64,000 nucleotides of DNA from Synechococcus sp. CC9605 (GTDB taxonomy: Bacteria; Cyanobacteriota; Cyanobacteriia; PCC-6307; Cyanobiaceae): contig NC_007516.1 of assembly GCF_000012625.1 (NCBI RefSeq), forward strand, positions 2,446,660-2,510,659, read 5' to 3'. Positions 53,754-64,000 of this stretch are shown one piece after another. The notes below the pieces were generated by a model. The model did not search any database, was not told the DNA's origin, and worked only from the letters and a program-made list of their open reading frames with translations. A program made the position numbers and the translations under genes. Numbering within the stretch: position 1 is the first letter of the stretch; each line of letters starts with the position of its first letter.

Positions 53754-53907
53754 CTTTAGAGGCGGAAGAAGGAGCAAAAACTAAAAAAATCCTTAGAAGA
53801 CCAACCAATCAAACCGAATCAAAAAGCGGAGTCGTGTTGTCGTGCAATGGATCTGGACCCAAGGGACAACACGCATGCCCTCGGCTTGATGTAACAAGCC
53901 AGCAACG

Positions 53908-55404
53908 TCAGAGGCGGTCGCTGACATCGACAAGGCTGCCTTGCTCATCACCCCAACCACCCGCAGAGAAGGTGAGGGCGCCTTCCAGCTCAAGCTTCTC
54001 GTTGATCCAGCCAAGGATCACTGGTCCAACCTGTGCCGGGGTCGGCTCGCCCCGAAAACTACGAAGGCTGAAGTGGTCCGCACCCTGCACCAACACCAAG
54101 CGGTGACCCAACCGCACGGCCTTGGTCTGACGCATCGGAGCGATCGCTTCCGGACCCGAAGGCACCACCCAATCGCGGGTACCGCTGATCAGCAGCATCT
54201 TGGCCGGACGGCTCTCAAGGCGACTGCCGTCGAACAACAGACGCAAGGGCGGACTGACGGCCACAACAGCCTTGACCCTTGGATCAGCAACAGCGGCTTG
54301 GTTCACCCCCGACAGCCAACTGCACTGGAGCACCCAACTGATGTTTCGCTCCGAATCCTTAAGGTCGTTGCAACGGGCTTTGAGTCTGGAATCAATAGGA
54401 ACCCCACCGGCCAGCTGAAGCGTGGTGGTGGCTCCCCAGGAGTGACCCACCACTGCAACGGCGTCGATGTTCAACATGGCACCCGGCAGAAGACGACCTG
54501 AACTGACCGCATCCAACAAAGCGGACACATCAAGGGGCCGAAGCCTCAATTCTTCAGGCCCCGGCGGCGGCGCGTCACCAGCTAGCATCGCTTTCTGCTG
54601 ATTGAGGTCACTGCCGGGGTGATCGGGAAAGAGCACGGTGTAGCCGTGGGCAGCCAGCACCTCACCCCACCCTTCAAACGACTCCGGATCGTCCCAGAGC
54701 CCATGGGAGATCACCACCAAACGACCATTCCCAGGGGCTGCAGGCTGAAGCATGAGAACCCGCATGGGTTTCGGCCGATGGGGCACGGACACCTGAACAA
54801 CCTCACGGGACCAGCTGGGCCGCAGAGGCTCCCGCAGAGCGGTTGTCACAGATGCAGCCTCAACGGAACGGGCCAGGGCAACCCCCACCTCAAGGTTGGT
54901 TTTAAGCCGGTTAGCCACCTCAGCGAGGCGCGACAGGTCGATCGACGCCTGCTCTCCCGGCAACTCCCTCAAAAAGCCGAGAATATTGGGTTGCCCCCGG
55001 CGTTCAGCGCGAAGCAGGGCCTCGGTCAGCATCCGTCCGCTTTCGTCGAGCTCCACCCCCTCAAGATCCACCACCTGCGTCGCCGCATGGAGGGCCTGCT
55101 CCAGCAGCGGCTGACCGGTCGATCCCGCCAGCAGGGCCTTGGTCTCCAGGGGCAGCGGCGTAAGGAACACCTGGCGCAACAGCGGCAACAACTTGCCACC
55201 ACTGACCAATTCCAGATCCTGCAGATCCGGACTGGCCTGGATCAATTGTTCAGCGGACTTACTGTCATCGAAATTGATCGTGATCTCCGTCTCCAGAAAC
55301 GGGAGACGCAAGACGAACCGCTCCAAGGCTGAAGCAGAAACCCCACTCAGGGCCAGTGACATGCCAAAAGTCAGGGCCGCCAGGTGGGTGCGAAGTCGGG
55401 TCAT
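53908..55404 (-). CDS. Alpha/beta hydrolase with N-terminal DUF1400 domain
   Basis: The 498-residue exported protein has a signal peptide (AALTFGMSLALSGVSASA), a DUF1400-like region at about residues 35-170, and an alpha/beta hydrolase fold with HGLWDDPESFEGWGEVLAAH, the nucleophile elbow VVGHSWG (Ser322) and QGADHFSL near the C-terminus as the catalytic His. Substrate unknown; lipase or esterase activity is possible. ATG at 55404 overlaps the uvrA stop as TGATG, so it is likely co-transcribed with uvrA. Confidence 0.82.
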   Translation of the reverse strand: MTRLRTHLAALTFGMSLALSGVSASALERFVLRLPFLETEITINFDDSKSAEQLIQASPDLQDLELVSGGKLLPLLRQVFLTPLPLETKALLAGSTGQPLLEQALHAATQVVDLEGVELDESGRMLTEALLRAERRGQPNILGFLRELPGEQASIDLSRLAEVANRLKTNLEVGVALARSVEAASVTTALREPLRPSWSREVVQVSVPHRPKPMRVLMLQPAAPGNGRLVVISHGLWDDPESFEGWGEVLAAHGYTVLFPDHPGSDLNQQKAMLAGDAPPPGPEELRLRPLDVSALLDAVSSGRLLPGAMLNIDAVAVVGHSWGATTTLQLAGGVPIDSRLKARCNDLKDSERNISWVLQCSWLSGVNQAAVADPRVKAVVAVSPPLRLLFDGSRLESRPAKMLLISGTRDWVVPSGPEAIAPMRQTKAVRLGHRLVLVQGADHFSLRSFRGEPTPAQVGPVILGWINEKLELEGALTFSAGGWGDEQGSLVDVSDRL

Positions 55405-58367
55405 CAAGCCGCCAATGGAACGGGCACTTCTGGGGGATGCTGCTCCAAAACTCGAGCCAGATAGCGGCCGGTATGACTGGTGGGGTGCTGGGCGACTTCC
55501 TCGGGAGTGCCAGTGACCAGGATCTCGCCACCCTTGTCACCGCCTTCGGGGCCGAGATCGATGATCCAGTCGCTGCAACGGATCACGTCAAGGTTGTGCT
55601 CGATGCAGATGATCGAATTGCCCTTGTCCACAAGACGCTGCATCACATCCATCAGCTTGTGCACGTCGTAGAAGCTGAGGCCAGTGGTGGGCTCATCAAT
55701 CAGATAAAGGGTCTTGCCAGTGGCCCGCCGTGACAGCTCCGTTGCAAGCTTCACCCGCTGGGCCTCACCCCCCGAGAGGGTTGGCGCCGGCTGGCCGAGC
55801 TTTACGTAGCCCAGGCCCACATCCACCAAGGTGCGCAAGCGATCTGCCGCCTGAGGAATCGCATCAAACACCTCAGCGGCCTGCTCCACCGTCATTTGCA
55901 GCACATCCGCGATGGTGTAGCCCTTGTATTTCACCTGCAGGGTTTCGCGGTTGAAGCGGGCGCCCTTGCAGACATCGCACTGGACGTACACATCCGGCAG
56001 GAAGTTCATCTCAATCACGTTCACGCCCTGACCACGGCAGGCCTCACAGCGGCCACCCTTCACGTTGAAACTGAACTGACCCACCTGGTAACCGCGGGCC
56101 TTGGCCTCCACCGTGGCGGCGAACACCTGACGGATCGGATCAAAAGCACCGGTGTAGGTGGCTGGATTGGAGCGGGGCGTGCGTCCAATCGGGCTCTGGT
56201 CGATCACGATCACCTTGTCGATCGACTTCAACCCCCGCAGTTCACCCAGACCCTGGGGAAAGGGCACTTTGAGACCCAGTCCGTTCTCAAGAGCCGGGTG
56301 CAGGAGCTCATTCACCAGGGTGCTCTTGCCGCTGCCACTCACCCCGGTGACGGACACCAACCGACCCAAGGGAAACTCAACCGAAACGTTCTTGAGATTG
56401 TTGCGGTTGCAATCGATCAACTTGAGCGAGCGCGAACCGCTCTGGCGACGTTCAGCTGGCGTTGGAATCGAGCGACGGCCACTCAGGTAAGCGCCGGTGA
56501 GCGATTCACTGCTTGCCACCAGATCATCGAAACTTCCCTCCGCCACGATGTGGCCCCCGTGGACACCAGCACCAGGGCCGATGTCCACCACGTGATCGGC
56601 AGCACGAATGGTGTCTTCATCGTGTTCCACCACCACCAAGGTGTTTCCAAGATCCCTGAGCCGAACCAGGGTGTTTAGGAGACGGTCGTTATCCCGCTGA
56701 TGCAGGCCGATGCTTGGCTCATCGAGCACATACAGCACTCCAGTGAGACCAGCACCGATCTGAGTTGCCAGACGGATGCGCTGGGCTTCACCGCCGGAGA
56801 GCGTCATCGCCGGTCGATCAAGGCTCAGGTAATCGAGACCAACATCAATCAGGAATTTCAAACGAAGGCGGATTTCCCTGAGCACCAGATCACCGATCTG
56901 GATCTGACGGGCATTCAGCAAGGGCTCTGAACCCTCGTAGGCGCCCACACCCATCAGTTTTTCGATCCGTTCCAGGGTCTGACTGACGCTGACGGCCGTA
57001 AGTTCTGGAATCCGGTACGGCCCCACTTTCACCGCCAGGGCTTCAGGGCGGAGCCGTTGTCCGCCACAGGCTTCACAGGGAACCAGCTCGAGATACTTCT
57101 CCAACTTCTGGCGCTGGGCTTCACCACTGGCATCGCGGAGCTGCCGCTCAAGGATCGGAAGAATGCCTTCGAAGGGCCGGGTATATCCCCCTTGCCCCTT
57201 GCGATAACGGCTGTCGGCCTGGATCAGAATCGGTTCGCGGCTTCCGTTGAGCAGCACATCCCGCTGTTCATCCGTGAGTTCATTCCATGGGGTCTTGATC
57301 TCAAAGCCGAAGGCCTCACCCACTGAATACAGCAGAGAGAAGTAGTAGCTGTTGTCTTTCTCGGCCCAGGGAGCGACCGCGGAATACACCGGCTGCGTTG
57401 GATCCGGAATCACACGGTCCACGGTGAATTTGCGCAGATGGCCGATGCCATGGCATGCCTCACAGGCGCCGTAAGGGCTGTTGAACGAAAACAGCCGCGG
57501 TGACAGCTCCTCCATCACAGCGCCGTGCACGGGGCAGGCGAAGTTCTCGGAGTAGAGACGCTCCCGCTCAACGCCCTCGGGAAGCTCCTCCCCCTTCTTG
57601 GGCACCACCTCCACCAATGCCAGACCATCGCCGCGTTTGAGGGCCGTTCGCAACGAATCGGTCAGCCGTTCCTGGATCCCCTCACGGGCCACAAGACGAT
57701 CGACCACCACCTCAATGTTGTGGCTGTGGTTCTTGTCGAGCTCGATGTTGTCGGCCAGCTCGCGCACCTCACCGTTGATGCGCACCCGAGCGAAACCTTC
57801 CGCCGCCAAACCACTGATCAACTTGGTGTGGGTGCCCTTCTTGCCGCGCACCACCGGCGACAACAACTGATAGCGGGTTCCCTCCGGCAACAGCAGGATC
57901 TGATCGACCATTTCGTCGATGCTCTGCGGCTTGATCGAACGGCCACACTTGGGGCAGTGGGGCTCGCCGGCACGGCCGAACAGCAGACGGAGATAGTCCT
58001 GAATCTCCGTGACGGTGCCGACCGTGGAACGGGGGTTGTGACTGGTGGATTTCTGATCAATCGAAATCGCCGGAGACAGGCCCTCGATGGCATCGACATC
58101 GGGCTTGTCCACCTGCCCCAGAAACTGGCGGGCATAGGCCGACAAACTTTCGACGTAGCGGCGCTGTCCCTCTGCAAAAATCGTGTCGAAGGCGAGTGAA
58201 CTCTTGCCGCTGCCACTCACCCCGGTGAATACCACCAGCTTGTTGCGGGGAATGGTGACGTCGACGTTCTTGAGGTTGTGCTGCCGGGCACCCCTCACTC
58301 GAATCACATCGTCCTGAGTCGCCAGCGGGCCAGCTGAGTCAGCGATCTTGGCAGCAGCTCGCGCCAT
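55404..58367 (-). CDS. uvrA: Excinuclease ABC subunit UvrA
   Basis: UvrA recognises DNA lesions in nucleotide excision repair. The 987-residue protein has two ABC modules ([19 protein letters not shown] and [20 protein letters not shown]), zinc modules ([31 protein letters not shown]) and signature LSGGEAQR in both halves. Length is normal. ATG start. It lies between recN and the hydrolase on the minus strand. Confidence 0.97.
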   Translation of the reverse strand: MARAAAKIADSAGPLATQDDVIRVRGARQHNLKNVDVTIPRNKLVVFTGVSGSGKSSLAFDTIFAEGQRRYVESLSAYARQFLGQVDKPDVDAIEGLSPAISIDQKSTSHNPRSTVGTVTEIQDYLRLLFGRAGEPHCPKCGRSIKPQSIDEMVDQILLLPEGTRYQLLSPVVRGKKGTHTKLISGLAAEGFARVRINGEVRELADNIELDKNHSHNIEVVVDRLVAREGIQERLTDSLRTALKRGDGLALVEVVPKKGEELPEGVERERLYSENFACPVHGAVMEELSPRLFSFNSPYGACEACHGIGHLRKFTVDRVIPDPTQPVYSAVAPWAEKDNSYYFSLLYSVGEAFGFEIKTPWNELTDEQRDVLLNGSREPILIQADSRYRKGQGGYTRPFEGILPILERQLRDASGEAQRQKLEKYLELVPCEACGGQRLRPEALAVKVGPYRIPELTAVSVSQTLERIEKLMGVGAYEGSEPLLNARQIQIGDLVLREIRLRLKFLIDVGLDYLSLDRPAMTLSGGEAQRIRLATQIGAGLTGVLYVLDEPSIGLHQRDNDRLLNTLVRLRDLGNTLVVVEHDEDTIRAADHVVDIGPGAGVHGGHIVAEGSFDDLVASSESLTGAYLSGRRSIPTPAERRQSGSRSLKLIDCNRNNLKNVSVEFPLGRLVSVTGVSGSGKSTLVNELLHPALENGLGLKVPFPQGLGELRGLKSIDKVIVIDQSPIGRTPRSNPATYTGAFDPIRQVFAATVEAKARGYQVGQFSFNVKGGRCEACRGQGVNVIEMNFLPDVYVQCDVCKGARFNRETLQVKYKGYTIADVLQMTVEQAAEVFDAIPQAADRLRTLVDVGLGYVKLGQPAPTLSGGEAQRVKLATELSRRATGKTLYLIDEPTTGLSFYDVHKLMDVMQRLVDKGNSIICIEHNLDVIRCSDWIIDLGPEGGDKGGEILVTGTPEEVAQHPTSHTGRYLARVLEQHPPEVPVPLAA

Positions 58368-58412
58368 CAGGACCCGTTGGAAAGCTCAATACCTTAGGAA
58401 GAACCGAAGCCT

Positions 58413-60095
58413 TCAAGCTGTTCGCTGGTCCAGCAGGCTTGCTGCATAGGCATCAGCCTGATCACCACCAGCGAGGTCTGCCAGCTCTTGGCGGCGTTCC
58501 TGAGTGTCCCGCAGTCGGGACACTCGCGAGTGGGTGACACCGTCTTCCACATGCTTGCTCACCCGGAAATGGTGATCCGCAACCGCTGCCACAAGCGGTT
58601 GGTGGGTGACGCAGAACACCTGACGCTGACGGGCCAGGGTCTGAAGAAGATCCGCCATGGCTCCACTAACGCGTCCACTGACGCCGGCATCAATCTCATC
58701 GAACAGCAGCGTGCTGGATCCATCCACCGCGGCAAGGGTGGTCTTGAGCGCGAGCAGAAAACGAGACATCTCACCGCCGGACGCCACCTCCGTCAGCGGC
58801 GCCATCGGTTGGCCGGGATTGGCGGAAAACAGGAATTGAACCGCGTCCGCACCATGCTCAGCCGGGTCACAGGGGGTGAGATCCACCTTGAAACGCACAT
58901 TGGCCAGGCCCATGGGCGGCAACAGTTTCAGCAACGAGGCCTCTAAAGCCTCCGTCGCCTTGGACCGCTCGCGACGCAAGGCCGCATTAGCTTGGTCTCG
59001 CGTCTGGCGACGGTCGTTTTCCACCTGGTGCAGGCGGGTGAGATCAGCCGCGAAGCCTTCCGATCCCAAACGTTGAAGCAGCTCATCGCGCCGCTGAATC
59101 AAACCAGCCAGATCAAGGCCGTAGCGACGCTGCAGGCGTTTTAAGACCGACAAACGGTCCTGAATCCGCTCAAGGTGGTCTGGATCACTCTCGAGCGCCA
59201 AACCGTATTGATCGAGGGAGCGCAACAAAGCGTCGACACCAGCCTCGAGATCCAGGGCCTGATCAAGCAGGGGCTCAAGCGAACCATCCAGCTGCGCCAT
59301 GGCCTGCAGCTCCTGGATGCACGCCGCGAAGTGATCCTGCAGCGAAGGCGCCTGATCGACACCATCGCGGATTCGGCCAAACAGCAAGGCCAGACTTTCC
59401 AGCAGCCTCACGCCATGGACGAGGCGGTCTTGATCTTGTTCCAGCCGCTGCTGCTCTTCTGGATCGTCGAGATCGGCAGCTTGCAGCTGCTCCAACTGCT
59501 CTTCCTGTTCAGCCCGCTCCTGTTCGGAGCGCTGCTGCTCCTGCTCAAGGGCCATCAGGGCATCTGATGCCTGGCGCCATTCGGTCCAGGCATCAGCCAC
59601 CCGTGCTTTGACCTCGGCCAATGCAGATCCACCGAGACGATCAAGCCAGAGCCGTTGCTGCCCCGCCCGCGACAACAACTGGGTCTGTCCCTGAACCGTG
59701 AGATCAATCAACAGCGGCCTGAGCTCAAGCAACTGCTGACGGTTCACCGTGCTGCCGTTCAGCCGGCAGCGACTGGAATAACGATCACCCTCCTGCCGTT
59801 TCCATGCGCGACTGATCAGGAGCTCCTCTTCGGGGTCAAACTCCGCCGCGATCAACCACTGCTCGAGGGCTGGGTTGAGTTGAAACGCAGCCTCGATCCT
59901 GGCGCGATCCGAACCAGCCCGCAGCAGACGAATGCCGCTGGAACCCTGCGCTCCACCAAGCACCGCATCGAGGGCATCGAGAAGGATCGACTTGCCAGCT
60001 CCGGTCTCACCGGTGAGCACCGTGAAACCGGAGCTGAAATCCAGTTCAAGACTCTCAATCAGAGCGATGTTCTGCAGCTGCAGACCGGTGAGCAC
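58413..60095 (-). CDS. recN: DNA repair protein RecN
   Basis: RecN is an SMC-like ATPase in double-strand-break repair. The 560-residue protein has LTGLQLQNIALIESLELDF with the Walker A loop TGETGAGKSILLDAL, a long central coiled coil rich in Glu and Gln (EQEQQRSEQERAEQEEQLEQ), then the signature VASGGEMSRFLLALK and Walker B TLLFDEIDAGVSG. The GTG start is 77 bases from the divergent ABC1 kinase gene. Confidence 0.96.
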   Translation of the reverse strand: MLTGLQLQNIALIESLELDFSSGFTVLTGETGAGKSILLDALDAVLGGAQGSSGIRLLRAGSDRARIEAAFQLNPALEQWLIAAEFDPEEELLISRAWKRQEGDRYSSRCRLNGSTVNRQQLLELRPLLIDLTVQGQTQLLSRAGQQRLWLDRLGGSALAEVKARVADAWTEWRQASDALMALEQEQQRSEQERAEQEEQLEQLQAADLDDPEEQQRLEQDQDRLVHGVRLLESLALLFGRIRDGVDQAPSLQDHFAACIQELQAMAQLDGSLEPLLDQALDLEAGVDALLRSLDQYGLALESDPDHLERIQDRLSVLKRLQRRYGLDLAGLIQRRDELLQRLGSEGFAADLTRLHQVENDRRQTRDQANAALRRERSKATEALEASLLKLLPPMGLANVRFKVDLTPCDPAEHGADAVQFLFSANPGQPMAPLTEVASGGEMSRFLLALKTTLAAVDGSSTLLFDEIDAGVSGRVSGAMADLLQTLARQRQVFCVTHQPLVAAVADHHFRVSKHVEDGVTHSRVSRLRDTQERRQELADLAGGDQADAYAASLLDQRTA

Positions 60096-60172
60096 GTCCA
60101 GCCCTGTGATAATGCCGACCGTAGCGGCAGCTCGGTTCGTTTAGAAGGGGTGTCGAACATCCCGATTAATTG

Positions 60173-62032
60173 ATGGCGCAGGAGCTCGGGGATTTCATCG
60201 AAGCCGCGGGGTTGCTCGAGTACGACCCCGCCGCCATCACACGTATCTATGCAGGCCATCCCCAGCGGTTGATCCGTCGGCTCTGGCAAACCCTTGTACC
60301 CATCGGCCTGTTGCTGCTGGGCGTCGCCTTCGACTGGATCTTCCAGTTGCTGAAGGATGAGGAACGGGCTCGCGGCCGCGCCCGCGAATGCGCTGAGCTC
60401 CTGGTGGATCTCGGCCCCGCCTTCATCAAAGCCGGCCAGGCGCTCTCCACCCGACCGGACATCGTCCCCCCGTTGCTGCTGGAGGAACTGGCGCAGCTGC
60501 AGGACCAACTGCCCGGCTTCGACAGCGGCCTCGCCATGGCCTGCATCGAGGAGGACCTGGGGGCACCGGTGGATAAGGTCTTCGAGCAGCTGGACCGGGA
60601 CCCGATTTCAGCCGCCTCCCTGGGACAGGTGCACAAAGGAACCCTCAAAGGTGGCGCCAAAGTCGCTGTGAAGGTGCAGCGCCCGGGGCTGCGTGAACAG
60701 ATCACCCTGGATCTCTACATCGTGCGCAACATCGCCGCCTGGTTGAACAGCAACATCGGATTGATCCGCAGCGACCTCGTCGCTCTGATCGACGAACTGG
60801 GGCGACGGGTGTTCGAAGAGATGGACTACCTCAACGAGGCCTCGAACGCTGAGACCTTCGCTGAGCTGCACCAACACAACCCTCGCATCGCTGTTCCAAC
60901 GATCTATCGCAACGCCACCAGCCGCCGGGTGCTGACGATGGAGTGGATCGATGGCGTCAAGCTCACCAACCTCGATGCGGTTCGCGAGCTCGGTGTGGAC
61001 CCGGACGACATGGTGGAGGTGGGCGTGAACTGCAGCCTTCAACAGTTGCTGGAGCATGGCTTCTTCCATGCGGATCCCCACCCCGGCAATCTCCTGGCTT
61101 TGGAGGACGGTCGCCTTTGTTATCTCGACTTCGGGATGATGAGCGAGGTGAGCCGCGAGTCACGCACCGGCTTGATTCAGGCCGTGGTTCATCTGGTGAA
61201 CCGGAACTTCGGGAAGCTCTCCAAAGATTTCGTCACCCTGGGATTCCTGGCGGAAGACGTAAACCTGGAACCGATTGTTCCCGCCTTTGAGAAGGTCTTC
61301 AGCCAGGCCCTGGAGGCCGGCGTCAACCGCATGGATTTCAAGGCGGTGACCGACGACATGTCCGGTGTGATGTACAAATTCCCCTTCCGGGTGCCGCCTT
61401 ACTACGCCCTGATCATTCGGTCGCTGGTCACCCTGGAGGGCATCGCCCTGAGTGTGGATCCGAACTTCAAGATCCTCGGTGCTGCCTACCCCTACTTCGC
61501 CAGGCGGCTGATGGAAGATCCCGATCCCCAGTTGCGTCAAAGCCTCAAGGAGATGCTGTTCGACGGGGACGCCTTCCGTTGGACCCGTCTGGAAAATCTG
61601 GTCTCCAGCGCCGCAAGTCAGGCCCAACTGGATCTGGAGGCCTTGCTCGATCAACTGCTCGACTTCCTGTTCTCTCCCAAGGCAGGGCTGCTCCGGGATC
61701 AACTGGTGACCGCCACGGTTGATCGGCTGGATGCCCTGGGTTGGTCAACGATGCAACGCCTGGGTCAACGCCTGCCCAAACGATTGCAACCCTCCGCCCT
61801 TGGCCAGACACCGCCCGGACTCTCCGATCCACTGATGCAACTGGAGCCGGTGCGGGAGTTGATTCAGGTGTTGCAATCGTTGCCGGGATTCACACCCGAC
61901 CTTCTCCTGCGTCGAATGCCAAGGGTGCTCAATGAACCAAACACCCGGCGCATGGGCTTCAAAGTGGCTCAGGGGCTGGCCGAACGGGGAGTTGTCCGCC
62001 TGGTGCGGGTCGCCGCTGGAGTTCCGGCCTAA
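60173..62032 (+). CDS. ABC1/AarF-UbiB family kinase-like protein
   Basis: The 619-residue protein has the ABC1 core: the family's KxGQ motif in AFIKAGQALSTRPDIVPP, AAASLGQVHKGTLKGG-like SAASLGQVHKGTLKG, the VKVQRPGL strand with the ATP-binding lysine, GFFHADPHPGNLLALEDGRL and the metal-binding YLDFGMM. In cyanobacteria and plants these proteins act in quinone or tocopherol metabolism and stress. Two membrane-prone segments appear near residues 45-60 and the C-terminus. ATG at 60173 is preferred over the TTG before it. Confidence 0.9.
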   Translation: MAQELGDFIEAAGLLEYDPAAITRIYAGHPQRLIRRLWQTLVPIGLLLLGVAFDWIFQLLKDEERARGRARECAELLVDLGPAFIKAGQALSTRPDIVPPLLLEELAQLQDQLPGFDSGLAMACIEEDLGAPVDKVFEQLDRDPISAASLGQVHKGTLKGGAKVAVKVQRPGLREQITLDLYIVRNIAAWLNSNIGLIRSDLVALIDELGRRVFEEMDYLNEASNAETFAELHQHNPRIAVPTIYRNATSRRVLTMEWIDGVKLTNLDAVRELGVDPDDMVEVGVNCSLQQLLEHGFFHADPHPGNLLALEDGRLCYLDFGMMSEVSRESRTGLIQAVVHLVNRNFGKLSKDFVTLGFLAEDVNLEPIVPAFEKVFSQALEAGVNRMDFKAVTDDMSGVMYKFPFRVPPYYALIIRSLVTLEGIALSVDPNFKILGAAYPYFARRLMEDPDPQLRQSLKEMLFDGDAFRWTRLENLVSSAASQAQLDLEALLDQLLDFLFSPKAGLLRDQLVTATVDRLDALGWSTMQRLGQRLPKRLQPSALGQTPPGLSDPLMQLEPVRELIQVLQSLPGFTPDLLLRRMPRVLNEPNTRRMGFKVAQGLAERGVVRLVRVAAGVPA

Positions 62033-62056
62033 CTTCCGGCCAACACCATCAGCGTG

Positions 62057-62638
62057 ATGCTCCCCAAGCCCTTCACCCGTTCCTCTCTGCTGGCGATAGC
62101 GGCAGGGCTTGGGCTGACTTGGAGCAGCGTCATGCAACCCCTGCATGCCGCCACGGAGATCGCCCTGGTGAGTGGTGCCTTCCGCCGCTCCATTCCCGTC
62201 AAGGAAATTGAACACCTGGCCGAAACCGGTGAAGCCAATGGGCTTCTGGAGGATCTGCTTGATCTCTCCGGACAAGACCCCAACGAGGTGTCGCAGATGC
62301 TCAACCAGAGCCTCGAGCTTCCCCTGGTGCTCACAAGCCGTCTTATCAACACACGGATCGGGGAAGCCATCCTGCGTCGTGTCGCACGCATCATTCATCC
62401 GATCTACACACCTGAACCTGAGGTGAGTGTTCCGGCGATCCGCGCCGGAGTGATCAGTGGATTGCAGAGCGAAGATGGCCTCACGGCAGTGAGCTTTTTG
62501 AAGGGCTACCCCAATGCCGTTATGGCGGTGAATCTTCCCGCTCTGTTCGGGGTGATCGAAAAAGCGGAATCCATCGCCGGCCTGGTGCAGTTTTTCTCCG
62601 ACTCCCCCTTGGACGGATTGAAGGAAGCGCAACCCTGA
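62057..62638 (+). CDS. Secreted stand-alone DUF1400-domain protein
   Basis: The 193-residue protein has a signal peptide (SSLLAIAAGLGLTWSSVMQP, cleavage near LHAAT) and matches the DUF1400 domain well: IALVSGAFRRSIPVKEIEHL, LVLTSRLINTRIGEAILRRV and AIRAGVISGLQSEDGLTAVS. It lacks the alpha/beta hydrolase part usually found behind this domain. ATG at 62057 is taken over the GTG just before. It follows the ABC1 gene by 24 bases. Confidence 0.7.
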   Translation: MLPKPFTRSSLLAIAAGLGLTWSSVMQPLHAATEIALVSGAFRRSIPVKEIEHLAETGEANGLLEDLLDLSGQDPNEVSQMLNQSLELPLVLTSRLINTRIGEAILRRVARIIHPIYTPEPEVSVPAIRAGVISGLQSEDGLTAVSFLKGYPNAVMAVNLPALFGVIEKAESIAGLVQFFSDSPLDGLKEAQP

Positions 62639-62691
62639 CCAAGCCCTGATCGGACGCCGCCTAGATTCCGGCAAACCCCCCATCCCAGCCG

Positions 62692-63798
62692 GTGTCCCTG
62701 TTTCAGAACCTCCGTCGGCGTTTCACTGCCACTCCTGTGATGCAGGACTGGCCTGGACTGATCGAGGCCTATCGCAGCTGGCTTCCCGTAAGCGATGCGA
62801 CCCCGGTGATCAGCCTTCGTGAAGGCGCCACCCCTTTGATCCCCGTTCCATCGGTAGCGGAACAGATCGGCAAGGGCGTGAAGGTGTTTGTGAAGTACGA
62901 CGGCCTGAACCCCACAGGGTCCTTCAAGGACCGGGGCATGACCATGGCTATCAGCAAAGCCAAGGAAGCCGGTTGTGAAGCGGTGATTTGTGCCAGCACG
63001 GGCAACACCAGTGCTGCGGCTGCGGCCTATGCCAGGCGGGGTGGGATGCGTGCGTTCGTGTTGATCCCGGATGGCTATGTCGCCCAGGGGAAACTGGCTC
63101 AGGCGCTGGTCTACGGGGCTGAGGTCTTGGCGATCCGCGGCAACTTCGATCGCGCCCTCGACATCGTTCGGGAAGCGGCAGATAAGTATCCCGTCACCCT
63201 CGTGAACTCGGTGAATCCCTACCGGCTGCAGGGCCAGAAAACCGCGGCCTTTGAAATCGTGGATGCCCTCGGTGATGCACCCGACTGGCTGTGCATACCC
63301 ATGGGCAACGCCGGGAACATCACCGCCTATTGGATGGGTTTTCAGGAATATCAGCAGGCCGGCCGGAGCCGCAGCCTGCCCCGAATGATGGGATTCCAGG
63401 CCAGCGGATCCGCCCCACTGGTGAACAACACCACAGTGACGGACCCCGAAACCATCGCCACTGCCATCCGCATTGGCAACCCGGTGAACCGAGCCAAGGC
63501 CCTGGCAGCACGCGAGGCCAGCAACGGCGCTTTCCTGGATGTGACCGACGCGGAGATCCTCGCGGCCTACAAGATTCTGGGCGGCCAGGAGGGAATCTTC
63601 TGCGAACCCGCCAGCGCTGCCTCTGTGGCAGGCCTGCTCAAGCGCAAAGATGAAGTGCCTGCCGGCGCCACGGTGGTCTGCGTTCTGACCGGCAACGGCC
63701 TCAAGGATCCCGACTGCGCCATCAGCAACAACGACGCTGCATTCCACACCGATCTCAATCCCGATTTGGGCACCGTCGCCAGCGTCATGGGCTTCTGA
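62692..63798 (+). CDS. thrC: Threonine synthase
   Basis: ThrC converts O-phosphohomoserine to threonine with PLP. The 368-residue protein has [20 protein letters not shown], the PLP-lysine motif [37 protein letters not shown] and [15 protein letters not shown]. The GTG at 62692 is the longest start; an ATG 48 bases later ([15 protein letters not shown]) is an alternative. It is the last gene before the putative origin. Confidence 0.94.
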   Translation: MSLFQNLRRRFTATPVMQDWPGLIEAYRSWLPVSDATPVISLREGATPLIPVPSVAEQIGKGVKVFVKYDGLNPTGSFKDRGMTMAISKAKEAGCEAVICASTGNTSAAAAAYARRGGMRAFVLIPDGYVAQGKLAQALVYGAEVLAIRGNFDRALDIVREAADKYPVTLVNSVNPYRLQGQKTAAFEIVDALGDAPDWLCIPMGNAGNITAYWMGFQEYQQAGRSRSLPRMMGFQASGSAPLVNNTTVTDPETIATAIRIGNPVNRAKALAAREASNGAFLDVTDAEILAAYKILGGQEGIFCEPASAASVAGLLKRKDEVPAGATVVCVLTGNGLKDPDCAISNNDAAFHTDLNPDLGTVASVMGF

Positions 63799-63911
63799 CA
63801 CCGCCCTCGATCAACGCGCTTCAAACCCCCAGATAAGCTTTTCTATAGCCAAAAGACCAAACCAACCAACAAAGCGGCTGCGGAAGACGGCCTAAAACCA
63901 TCGCAACACGC

Positions 63912-63982
63912 TGTGGAAAAAGACAAAAAGAATCCACTCGCTCGCCCCAAAAGTTTTCCACCCGCTGTGAAGAAGTGGAAAA
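63912..63982. other. Putative replication origin region (DnaA boxes)
   Basis: Three sequences match or nearly match the cyanobacterial DnaA box TTTTCCACA: exact on the minus strand at 63912-63920, TTTTCCACC on the plus strand at 63954-63962, and TTTTCCACT on the minus strand at 63974-63982. They lie within 71 bases of A+T-rich sequence that carries no gene, after thrC and up to the window end. In many cyanobacteria the origin adjoins dnaN, which could lie just beyond. Confidence 0.6.
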
Positions 63983-64000
63983 CACGGTCTTACTCCCCAT

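Noticed and set aside
1..64000. Insertion sequences, prophage genes, CRISPR arrays, rRNA and tRNA genes
   Set aside because: No transposase, integrase or phage protein, no array of spaced direct repeats and no ribosomal or complete tRNA sequence was seen.

Overview
The window looks like chromosomal DNA of a marine picocyanobacterium, most likely a Synechococcus of the open-ocean/coastal subcluster. The evidence is a G+C-rich, gene-dense sequence with many 1-40 bp gene overlaps, a ferredoxin-type nitrate assimilation set (NrtP, NarB, NarM, NirA), a PsbQ-like photosystem II protein, Tic20, DUF3134 and DUF3598 cyanobacterial proteins, and NtcA-type promoter boxes. I saw no insertion sequence, prophage, CRISPR array, tRNA or rRNA.

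Layout. 0-4.6 kb: start of a sodium:solute symporter, then a three-gene operon of circularly permuted ATP-grasp, alpha-E and transglutaminase-like proteins, whose biochemical product is unknown to me, facing a cupin gene. 4.6-23 kb: a nitrogen-assimilation block. moaA-mobA, moaC-moeA, moaE-moaD and moaB make the molybdenum cofactor for nitrate reductase (narB, with its maturation factor narM). nrtP imports nitrate. cobA and a CbiX-like chelatase supply siroheme to nitrite reductase (nirA). A formate/nitrite-type channel, a HEAT-repeat protein and cyanase (cynS) complete the set. NtcA-like boxes lie ahead of nrtP and nirA. The nirA-cynS stretch is visibly richer in A+T than its surroundings. 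A Tat-exported beta-carbonic anhydrase and small secreted or membrane proteins are interspersed.

23-38.9 kb: a TrpD-like transferase, an acetyltransferase, an MFS transporter, polyphosphate kinase, a group 2 sigma factor, a phytol/dolichol-kinase-like protein, DAHP synthase, aconitase B, a ClC antiporter, a radical SAM protein, an O-antigen-ligase-like protein and PurU. 38.9-50 kb: psbQ, an FAD oxidoreductase, dnaK, aroE, tic20, rpsF, an interrupted small gene, argG, mraY, envelope enzymes (M23 peptidase, L,D-transpeptidase) and several small proteins. 50-63.8 kb: purT, a sucrose-phosphate synthase with a degenerate phosphatase domain, an alpha/beta hydrolase with a DUF1400-like domain, uvrA, recN, an ABC1 kinase and thrC. 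The last 100 bases hold three DnaA-box-like sequences, suggesting the replication origin.

The points most worth a second look are a predicted three-way-junction RNA in the cynS leader, two (perhaps three) genes that seem to start at CTG overlapping the stop of the upstream gene, a small gene with an in-frame TAG, and the putative origin. All functional assignments rest on reading motifs by eye; no database search was run.
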